Assembly (NCBI RefSeq): GCF_003852705.1
Contig: NZ_REFA01000016.1
Coordinates: forward strand, 1-59,212
DNA length: 59,212 nt
Origin: Amniculibacterium aquaticum
Lineage (GTDB): Bacteria > Bacteroidota > Bacteroidia > Flavobacteriales > Weeksellaceae
Reading direction: 5' to 3'
The notes under the pieces were generated by a model. That model saw nothing but the letters and a program-made list of their open reading frames with translations, made no database searches and was not told where the DNA came from. Of the stretch, positions 53,036-59,212 are shown piece after piece (position 1 is the first letter of the stretch; the number at the start of each line of letters is the position of its first letter). The translations under genes were made by a program, and so were the position numbers.

Positions 53036-53611
53036 TTAATGTGTTAGATGTTGGGTTATGGACTCGTCTGTTGGCAGGGTAGAGCTGATGTACGAATCGA
53101 TGATGAAGCCGTTTTCGTCCAATAAAATTTTGGTGAAATTCCAAAGGATTGAAGTGTTTTTCACACCATTGAGTTCTTTTTTGGTTAAAAACTCGAATAC
53201 GGGTGCGATATCATCTCCTTTTACCGAAACTTTGGAAGCCATTGGGAAGCTTACTCCATAATTTTTTTTGCAAAACGAAGCGATTTCTTGGTTGGTTCCA
53301 GGCTCTTGACCTCCAAAATTATTGGCAGGAAAACCTACGACAACCAATTGGTTTTTATAAGTTTCGTACAATTTCTCCAGGCCTTCATATTGTGGGGTAA
53401 AACCACATTCTGAAGCCGTATTGACAATCAGTATTTTCTTTCCTTTGAAGGTGGAAAAATCGATGATTCCTCCGTTTAATCCTTCAACTTTAAATGTGTG
53501 AATTGATTTTTTCATCGCAATTGTATTTTTATTCAAATTCGATTTTCTATTGCTGCAATTTTGAAAAATGGCAGTTAAAGACAGCATCAATATAAAAAGT
53601 CTTTTCAGCAT
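53036..53611 (-). CDS. Glutathione peroxidase-family lipoprotein-like enzyme
   Basis: A 191-residue peroxidase with the catalytic set Cys69 (NTASECGFTPQY), Gln102 (FPANNFGGQEPG) and Trp157/Asn158 (LWNFTKI). Cys114 could be the resolving cysteine of the thioredoxin-dependent type. The N-terminus (FILMLSLTAIFQNCSNRK) ends in a cysteine like a lipoprotein signal, which would place it in the periplasm. Most cytosolic glutathione peroxidases lack such an extension; the internal ATG at residue 33 would give a cytosolic form. It reduces peroxides. Confidence 0.88.
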   Translation of the reverse strand: MLKRLFILMLSLTAIFQNCSNRKSNLNKNTIAMKKSIHTFKVEGLNGGIIDFSTFKGKKILIVNTASECGFTPQYEGLEKLYETYKNQLVVVGFPANNFGGQEPGTNQEIASFCKKNYGVSFPMASKVSVKGDDIAPVFEFLTKKELNGVKNTSILWNFTKILLDENGFIIDSYISSTLPTDESITQHLTH

Positions 53612-53622
53612 TTTTTTTAATT

Positions 53623-54747
53623 TTAAACATTAATTTTTCTGTGCAAATATCGGGTGAGCTTAATCCCCGTATCGGTCCAAACGATCTTGGCGTTGGCATT
53701 TCTTTCCAGATGATAATCGGCAGTAGATAGCTCGGTAAGGATGTCCTCAATATTAGCACCGTGTATGTAGTTTGAAAATTTTTCCCACTTGAAACCGTTA
53801 AGTTCTATTTTTTTGTAAACCATGTCCGGATGTGCATAACTTTGCATGAGTGCCAATCTGAAGATTTCTGCACAATAGTCCAAAAAACTTTTTTGTTTCT
53901 CCCGATTCCATGAGGCGATATCACGACTCCATTGTATGATGTACCTTAGATACTCTGGCTTCGTTTTCACCATAAATGCATTCCTGACCCATGCAATAAA
54001 AAGCTCTTCAAATTCCAAATGAGCTTCTTGGTTTTGAATTAATTTTCTTGCCTCGTTCCAATTTCCTTGAGTTTGGTGGCTGATGGATTTTGCCACTTGG
54101 GAGTCCAAACCATGATGCGAAATGAGTTGTTGTTCAATTTCGTTTTCGTCAATTCTAGAAACATCAACAATTTGTGTTCTCGAAAGTATGGTGGGCAGCA
54201 TGTTGTCTGCATTTTCAGCAGTAAGAAGAATGATGGTTTTAGCTGGTGGTTCTTCTAAAAATTTCAAAAACTTATTGGATGCAGCAACATTCATTTTATC
54301 AGCACGCCAAACGATGAGTATTTTTGTTCCGTTTTCATAACTTTTTAGGGAGAATTTCTGACTGATATCTTCCATTTCGCCTGCCGAAATCATGAGTTGT
54401 TTGTTGTCGGACTCTAAAGTTTTGGTCCATTGGTTGTAATCGGCATAGGGATTTTCCAATATCATTTCTCGGAACTCATCAAAAAATCGCTTGCTGCTGG
54501 AGTCGCTTTTTTCAGAATAAACAGGGAAAGAAAAATGCAAATCCAAATGGTTAAGGTGTTCGATTTTGGAGGCTGCATGTGGATTTTCTTTTGAGAAAAT
54601 TTCTTTGGCATAGGCCAGTACCAAAGGGAGAACGCCGTATCCTTCCTTGCCCACAAACAATTGTGCATGGCTTATCCTGTTTTCTAAAATACTGTCTTTT
54701 AGTATTTTTTTTAATTTTTCTTGGCCTACGATATTGTCCCAATTCAT
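53623..54747 (-). CDS. holB: DNA polymerase III delta-prime subunit
   Basis: A 374-residue clamp-loader subunit. The N-terminal AAA+ domain starts with WDNIVGQEKLKKILKDSI, and the Walker A position reads GKEGYGVLPLVLAYA, lacking GKT, as expected for delta-prime, which does not hydrolyse ATP. FLKFLEEPPAKTIILLTAE and ILSRTQIVDV are typical. The message may be leaderless: -7 box TATATTTG (54752-54759, minus), then AAAC, then ATG. It leads an operon with the peroxidase and DUF1569 genes. Confidence 0.88.
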   Translation of the reverse strand: MNWDNIVGQEKLKKILKDSILENRISHAQLFVGKEGYGVLPLVLAYAKEIFSKENPHAASKIEHLNHLDLHFSFPVYSEKSDSSSKRFFDEFREMILENPYADYNQWTKTLESDNKQLMISAGEMEDISQKFSLKSYENGTKILIVWRADKMNVAASNKFLKFLEEPPAKTIILLTAENADNMLPTILSRTQIVDVSRIDENEIEQQLISHHGLDSQVAKSISHQTQGNWNEARKLIQNQEAHLEFEELFIAWVRNAFMVKTKPEYLRYIIQWSRDIASWNREKQKSFLDYCAEIFRLALMQSYAHPDMVYKKIELNGFKWEKFSNYIHGANIEDILTELSTADYHLERNANAKIVWTDTGIKLTRYLHRKINV

Positions 54748-54751
54748 GTTT

Positions 54752-54759
54752 CAAATATA
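54752..54759 (-). promoter_or_regulatory. -7 box four bases before the holB ATG
   Basis: On the minus strand TATATTTG-AAAC-ATG, the same layout and spacer as lolD at 44214. It predicts a leaderless holB message. Confidence 0.55.
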
Positions 54760-54920
54760 GTCTTTTTTCGAGATTGATTTTTGCAAAATTGAACTCTAAT
54801 TTTAACTTAATTATGCTATGATTTATAAAATTTTAAGGCTTAACAAATTTTAACCTCAGTAAATTTTTACAATTCGTTAATAATTTAGATATTTGCCAAT
54901 CATTTTTCTAAAACTCAAGA

Positions 54921-56195
54921 ATGAAAAAAGTACTAGGTATATCTTTTATCACAGCAGGTTTTTTTCTGCATGCACAAAGTATCGGTAACTCTCCATATGC
55001 CGCATTTGGATTGGGAGATACACAATATAATAATAATGTAGAAATATCTGCCATGGGAGGTGTTTCTACCGCATACATTTCGGATATTAATAACAGTTTT
55101 AATTTCGATAACCCTGCGAACAATAAAAACTTGGAGCTGACTTCTTTTAAATTAGAAGCCAATAATGAGAATAATTTCTTCAAATCCAATTACAACAATT
55201 TGGATGTTAAAAAACATTCTACTTATCTGTCCAATATTTCTATTGCTTTTCCTCTTTCTTCAAAAGTAAAATTTGGATTGGGCTATCAACCGTACAGTTC
55301 CAAAAGATACAATTTGGTGATGAGTAAAACCTTGAGTGACGGAACTTTGGAGGCTCAAAGTTTTCGTGGAGAAGGGTCTTTGAATACCGTTCAGGCTGCG
55401 TTGTCGTACACCATTGTTCCTGAATTTTCATTAGGGGTAAAAGCCAATTATTATTTCGGAAACTTGTACGATATTAATGAGCTTACCTACAGCAATGCAG
55501 AGCTGATCAACGGTTATGAAACCCATAACAACATCAGAAATTTTAACTTTACCTTAGGCGCTAACTATCAAAAAACATTCTGGAACGATCATAAACTTAC
55601 CGTTGGTGCTACATCAACACTAGGGAATACCGATACCATGAAAACGGAATACCTGAACAGCACCTATTATTACAATTCTAAAAGTGAAAAAGTTTACGAA
55701 TCCGTTATCGAGAAAAAAAGCCAAGAATCTGATAATTTAATACCAATGGAAGCTTCTTTTGGTCTAGGATACGGACACGGTTATAAGTGGTTTGTAGGTA
55801 CGCAAGTGGATTATAAGAAAGGAGAAAATGTATTGTTCTTAGGAAAACCTTTTGCATATCAAGATTCGTATAAATTTTCTGCAGGTGGTTGGGTATTGCC
55901 CAATTCCAACAACTTTAGAAACTACCTTTCAAGAGTCATTTACCGTTTTGGAGCGTATTATGAAAAAGGGAATTTGCACATCAACAACAAAGACATCAAT
56001 GCTTTTGCAGTAACTGCCGGTGCATCCTTGCCATTCAAAAACAATTCCATCAATAAAATGTCGTCCATCGATTTAGGAATTGAAGTCGGAAAAAGAGGAA
56101 CAGTACAAAATAACCTAATCAGTCAGACCTTTGTGAACTTGAAAATAGGAATCAATTTTGCAGATAAATGGTTTGGTAAGAGATTGTATAACTAA
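54921..56195 (+). CDS. FadL/OmpP1-like outer membrane protein
   Basis: A 424-residue outer membrane protein with a signal peptide (MKKVLGISFITAGFFLHAQ) and a long beta-barrel with alternating residues. It starts the mature part with SPYAAFGLGDTQYNNN, and has VKFGLGYQPYSSKRYNLV and a C-terminal strand GINFADKWFGKRLYN. It resembles the FadL/OmpP1 family rather than TonB receptors. It shares its last base with the lptC start codon (TAATG), so they are translationally coupled. Confidence 0.72.
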   Translation: MKKVLGISFITAGFFLHAQSIGNSPYAAFGLGDTQYNNNVEISAMGGVSTAYISDINNSFNFDNPANNKNLELTSFKLEANNENNFFKSNYNNLDVKKHSTYLSNISIAFPLSSKVKFGLGYQPYSSKRYNLVMSKTLSDGTLEAQSFRGEGSLNTVQAALSYTIVPEFSLGVKANYYFGNLYDINELTYSNAELINGYETHNNIRNFNFTLGANYQKTFWNDHKLTVGATSTLGNTDTMKTEYLNSTYYYNSKSEKVYESVIEKKSQESDNLIPMEASFGLGYGHGYKWFVGTQVDYKKGENVLFLGKPFAYQDSYKFSAGGWVLPNSNNFRNYLSRVIYRFGAYYEKGNLHINNKDINAFAVTAGASLPFKNNSINKMSSIDLGIEVGKRGTVQNNLISQTFVNLKIGINFADKWFGKRLYN

Positions 56196-56788
56196 TGATA
56201 GACCAGCAAAATATCAATATTAAAAGTATAGCATCCGCATTTGTGGGAGCTATATTTTTTTTGGTTTCGTATTCTTGTGAAGAAGATTTGGCAAAAACCA
56301 ACAGCAAAAACAATAAAAATTTTCCTTCACAGATCATTTACGATGCACACATCATCCAAAGAGATTCTGGATTTATTAAACTAAAAGCAACGGCTCCGAT
56401 TATTGAAAAATATGAATTGATCGATACGCCGTATATCGTTGCAAAAAAAGGAGTAAAAATCGAATTTTACGATCCTAAAAAGCCAAAAGTTCCGGGTAAA
56501 ATTACAGCCAAATACGCCAAATTTTCCGAGTTGAAAAAATTCTACGAAGCCAAAGGCAATGTAAGAATTGTAACCAATGAAGGACAAATGTTTGCCATGC
56601 AATCTGTGTTTTGGGATCAGGCCAATCGATTAATTTATACCAAAGACACGGTATTTGTAACCGACAAGGACGGATCAACCCTTATCGGAAATCACGGCAT
56701 GAAAGCCAAAGACGATTTTTCAGAATATACTTTTTTCAACAATACAGGCGATTTTTCTGGTGGAAAAATTCCGGCTTCTTCAAAATAA
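56195..56788 (+). CDS. lptC: LPS export protein LptC
   Basis: A 197-residue protein with an N-terminal membrane/lipoprotein-like anchor (AIFFLVSYSCEED; Cys about 28) and a beta-jellyroll LptC/YrbK fold: YDAHIIQRDSGFIKLKATAP, GVKIEFYDPK, AKFSELKKFYEAKGNVRIV and VFVTDKDG. It bridges LptBFG to LptA in LPS export. The start overlaps the previous stop (TAATG). Confidence 0.88.
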   Translation: MIDQQNINIKSIASAFVGAIFFLVSYSCEEDLAKTNSKNNKNFPSQIIYDAHIIQRDSGFIKLKATAPIIEKYELIDTPYIVAKKGVKIEFYDPKKPKVPGKITAKYAKFSELKKFYEAKGNVRIVTNEGQMFAMQSVFWDQANRLIYTKDTVFVTDKDGSTLIGNHGMKAKDDFSEYTFFNNTGDFSGGKIPASSK

Positions 56789-56794
56789 ATTTGA

Positions 56795-57853
56795 ATGAAA
56801 AGCGAGACACTTTATGCCATAGGATTGATGTCCGGTACCAGTTTGGACGGGCTGGATATTTGTTTCGTTTCGTTTTGTCAGGATCATTGTTCTCAATGGA
56901 ATTATGAAATTCTAGAAGTAGAAACCATCGTTTATCCCGAAACATGGGAAGAAAAACTAAAAAATGCCATCCACCTAAATTCTGAAGATCTTTTGGCCTT
57001 GAATGCAGAGTATGGTTTTTATTTGGGGGATAAAGTTCGGGAGTTTATCATTAAAAACAACATCAAAAAACTTGATGTAATCTCATCTCACGGGCATACC
57101 GTTTACCACCAGCCTCACCGAAAATTTACCCTTCAGATTGGTGACGGAAGAGCCATAAAAATCATCAATAATTTCCCAATAGCTTACGATTTTAGAAGTC
57201 AAGATGTGCTTATGGGTGGCAACGGAGCACCGCTGGTCCCGATTGGAGATCAGTTGCTTTTTTCAGATTATGATGCCTGCATCAATCTCGGGGGCTTCTC
57301 CAATATTTCTTTTCAAAAAGACAATAATCGTTTGGCTTTTGATATTTGCCCGGTCAATATTGTTTTGAATCTTTATGCTCAAAAATTAGGAAAACCGTTT
57401 GATGAAAATGGCGATTTTGCTAAAAAAGGGAATGTAAATGATTGTATTTTGAATGAATTAAACAATTTACTATACTACAAGTCTGATTTTCCTAAATCTT
57501 TGGGAGTGGAATGGGTGAACCAAGAAATTCTTCCAATTTTGAAATCCATTTCTGATATCGATGTTCTGGCTACGGTAACCGAGCATTCTGCAGTACAAAT
57601 TGCCCAAGTCATTAACGGATTCGGATTTCAACAGATTTTGGTAACCGGTGGTGGAGCCTACAACTGCTTTCTGATTGAAAAAATTCAGAATAAAATTGAA
57701 GGACAGATCGTCATTCCAAAGGATGAAATTATCAATTTTAAAGAAGCTTTAATTTTTGCTTTTATGGGAGTGCTAAGACTGAAAAACCAGAACAATGTCC
57801 TTGCCTCGGCAACAGGATGTTTTCAGGATCATTGTTCCGGAATATTAATTTAA
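56795..57853 (+). CDS. anmK: Anhydro-N-acetylmuramic acid kinase
   Basis: A 352-residue sugar kinase of the ASKHA fold for cell-wall recycling; it opens anhydroMurNAc and phosphorylates it. The ATP-binding motif is GLMSGTSLDGLDICFV at the N-terminus, SSHGHTVYH is the substrate region, and VTGGGAYNCF is a later motif. It starts 6 bp after lptC. Its stop overlaps the 3' end of the opposing kinase pseudogene by 4 bp. Confidence 0.93.
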   Translation: MKSETLYAIGLMSGTSLDGLDICFVSFCQDHCSQWNYEILEVETIVYPETWEEKLKNAIHLNSEDLLALNAEYGFYLGDKVREFIIKNNIKKLDVISSHGHTVYHQPHRKFTLQIGDGRAIKIINNFPIAYDFRSQDVLMGGNGAPLVPIGDQLLFSDYDACINLGGFSNISFQKDNNRLAFDICPVNIVLNLYAQKLGKPFDENGDFAKKGNVNDCILNELNNLLYYKSDFPKSLGVEWVNQEILPILKSISDIDVLATVTEHSAVQIAQVINGFGFQQILVTGGGAYNCFLIEKIQNKIEGQIVIPKDEIINFKEALIFAFMGVLRLKNQNNVLASATGCFQDHCSGILI

Positions 57854-58776
57854 TTTTTCTCTGAAAGATAAGTCTGAAGTCCTTTCAAAAGGTTGATTTG
57901 ATTTTTGGTTCTGTCCAAATTGTGTTTCTCGTATTTTGTTGAGTAATAAGTGCTTCCATTAAGATAATCGGTGAGAAATCGAACGGCTTGTATGTAAATT
58001 ACCACCTGGGCTGCATAGTCCAAATTTTCTTTTTCAATATCGGTCAATGTGCCGTTTAGAGCATCCGAAAATCCTTTTTTTACGGCTTCAAAAAGCTCAG
58101 GATTAAAATTGTTTTCCTCACTAGCCTTGTCTTCGTCCAAAATGTTGGTGTAAGAACGGATCATATCTCCAAAATCGTATAGTAAAGAAGCATTCATTAC
58201 GGTGTCCAAGTCAATGATAAACAAAGGATTATCTTCTTGGTCAAATAAAATATTAGAAATTTTAGGATCGGCATGAATGACTCTTTCAGGAAGTAGATGT
58301 TCATGGTGTAATCCAATCCATTTCAATGGAAGTTCGGATTGTGCAACCACGAATTCTATTTCGATTTTGGCATTTTCTAATAAATTTATTTTTGAATTTT
58401 TCAAAGATTTATCAAAATCTGACATTCTTTTTCCGAAATCAGTAAATCCTGGTAATACCTCTTCCAAAACCAATTTTTCGCGATTTAGGAATTTATAAAA
58501 TTCACCAAAAGCTTGAGCTGCTTTTCTCGCTAAATTTGGACAAGAGGTTTTTAGATAAGTTTTACTGTTTTCAACAAAATCCATCATGCGCCAAACTTCT
58601 CCACTGTTGTCAGTAGTCAACAGTTCGTTTGTGTTGTTGGGTACCAAATGTATGACTTCTTTTGGATATTTATTTTTCTCCAAAGTTGTATTGACCGAAA
58701 TCTGATTTTTAACAAGACCTTCTGGATTTTTGAATATAGAAATGTTTATTTTTTGAAGTATAAATTTTTTCTGATC
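57850..58776 (-). pseudogene. 5'-truncated NahK-like sugar kinase (APH fold)
   Basis: An aminoglycoside-phosphotransferase-fold kinase like N-acetylhexosamine kinase. The catalytic loop HADPKISNILFD (HxDxxxxN) and the metal motif FIIDLDTVMNAS are intact. The open frame has only a TTG start at 58683, but translation of the upstream DNA in the same frame still gives family sequence (KKFILQKIN, IFKNPEGLV) up to about 58771, followed by a stop (58777-58779) at the edge of the IS30-like element. The ATP-binding N-terminal lobe is therefore cut off; 50-60 residues are missing. It converges on anmK, consistent with amino-sugar recycling. If no other start exists, the protein is not functional. Confidence 0.7.
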
Positions 58777-58812
58777 TTAGATTCAACTAATAAATGCAAC
58801 AGCATTTAAAAT

Positions 58813-58859
58813 AACCAAGGGAAGTGTTTTGCCCCAGGGGCAAAACACTTCCCTTGGTT
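58813..58859. repeat. 47-base perfect palindrome in the IS30-like element
   Basis: Arms of 23 bases, AACCAAGGGAAGTGTTTTGC plus CCC, run to a single central A (58836) and their exact reverse complement. It is the longest perfect inverted repeat in the window. On the minus strand it is followed by TTATTTTAAA, so it could terminate transcription coming from the kinase side. It could also block readthrough into the transposase gene. Confidence 0.9.
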
Positions 58860-58907
58860 GGCGAAAAAAAATCACCTTATTTTGTGGTCACTACACTACA
58901 AAAAAGG

Positions 58908-59212
58908 ATGGGACATTTAACGCTTGAACAAAGATACAAAATTGAGGCTTACAAAAGTCTGGGAAAAGGAATAACTGAAATTGCAAATTATCTTGGTAGG
59001 GATAAATCTGTGATTTCAAGAGAAATTAAAAGAAATGCTGATGGAAGAAGTGGTTTATATAAAGCTGATTTAGCACAACGAAAAACCAATCAAAGACATC
59101 AAAATAAGCGTAAAATGTGTAAGTTTAATCCTGAAGTGGAAGCTAATGTTTTACACCATTTAAAACAAGATTACAGTCCCGAACAGATTGTCGGAAGAGC
59201 TACGATAGACGG
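58908..59212 (+). CDS. IS30-family transposase, N-terminal part
   Basis: At least 101 residues in frame to the window end. The N-terminal HTH_38-type helix-turn-helix is clear: LTLEQRYKIEAYKSLGKGITEIANYLGRDKSVISREIKRNADGRSGLY-like text at residues 4-52, followed by a basic stretch (RKTNQRHQNKRK) and YSPEQIVGRATIDG, which leads to the DDE catalytic domain outside the window. The start ATG at 58908 is preceded by AAAAAAGG, a possible ribosome site. Confidence 0.9.
   Translation, partial: MGHLTLEQRYKIEAYKSLGKGITEIANYLGRDKSVISREIKRNADGRSGLYKADLAQRKTNQRHQNKRKMCKFNPEVEANVLHHLKQDYSPEQIVGRATID

Larger units (their letters stand above)
58777..59212 (+). mobile_element. IS30-family insertion element, left part
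   Basis: The element starts at or near 58777 with TTAGATTCAACTAATAAATG and then CAACAG, which resembles the terminal repeat of IS30 as I remember it (GATTCAA ... GCAACAG). It then holds a 6-bp hairpin (AAATGC-AACA-GCATTT, 58792-58807), a 47-base perfect palindrome (58813-58859), and the start of the transposase gene. The right part lies outside the window. It interrupts the sugar-kinase gene. Confidence 0.7.

Noticed and set aside
1-59212. CRISPR array, tRNA, rRNA, prophage
   Set aside because: I saw no regularly spaced repeats, no tRNA cloverleaf, no rRNA, and no phage structural genes. The holin-like gene at 26094 belongs to a chromosomal membrane family.

Overview
The window is about 59 kb of AT-rich DNA from a Flavobacteriia chromosome, most likely Weeksellaceae (Chryseobacterium, Kaistella, Cloacibacterium or Riemerella relatives). 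The evidence is Bacteroidetes-type -7 promoter boxes (TAnnTTTG) before many genes, secreted proteins with C-terminal type IX secretion tails, a complement of menaquinone, LPS and T9SS-style genes, starts without clear Shine-Dalgarno sequences, and the way MenB, DnaA, NrdJ and BioB read. The genus is inference. Nearly everything is chromosomal housekeeping; the only mobile DNA is a partial IS30-like element at the right edge.

Layout. 0.2-6 kb: a MocR-type regulator faces a TonB-dependent receptor that is followed by biotin synthase (bioB), then a PaaJ/PcaF-type thiolase. 6-10.6 kb: a long-form GAPDH and uvrA on the minus strand. 10.6-10.8 kb: a tiny transcription unit with its own promoter and terminator. 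10.8-15.5 kb: menB, two membrane PH-domain proteins, menA and a UPF0173 hydrolase. 15.5-18.8 kb: a NUMOD4/HNH/HTH-like protein whose 3' end overlaps the SRP RNA gene (ffs), then DUF4199, a GT2 glycosyltransferase and a DUF2807 lipoprotein. 18.9-24 kb: phosphoglucomutase, a urea-transporter-family protein, an aminotransferase and kdsB. 24-31 kb: a T9SS SGNH hydrolase, small exported and membrane proteins, an autoregulated-looking XRE regulator, TerC and an M14 peptidase. 30-36.9 kb: class II ribonucleotide reductase, a HAD-like protein, map, a methyltransferase and HPPD. 37-41.3 kb (minus): an iron alcohol dehydrogenase, an SPFH protein with a 64-residue partner, and a T9SS subtilase with a small basic exported protein. 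41.5-49.9 kb: an amino acid permease, a BNR propeller, lolD, radC, a GNAT/FemAB-like protein, a lipoprotein, pdhA and pdhC. 50-58.7 kb: a thioesterase, dnaA, a holB/glutathione peroxidase operon, an outer membrane protein with lptC and anmK, and a sugar-kinase gene cut off at its 5' end by the IS30-like element.

The transcription layout is compact. Intrinsic terminators often end in a T-tract that runs into the next gene's -7 box, and three genes have a -7 box four bases before the start codon, which predicts leaderless messages. The items most worth a second look are the MocR-like protein that has lost its PLP-binding lysine beside the receptor-bioB pair, the ~120-nt unit at 10.6 kb, the HNH-like gene overlapping ffs, the XRE operator array, and the IS30-like insertion with its 47-base perfect palindrome.

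Gene starts were moved from the longest frame to an internal ATG wherever a promoter, a terminator or family length argued for it; each such case is explained in its entry.
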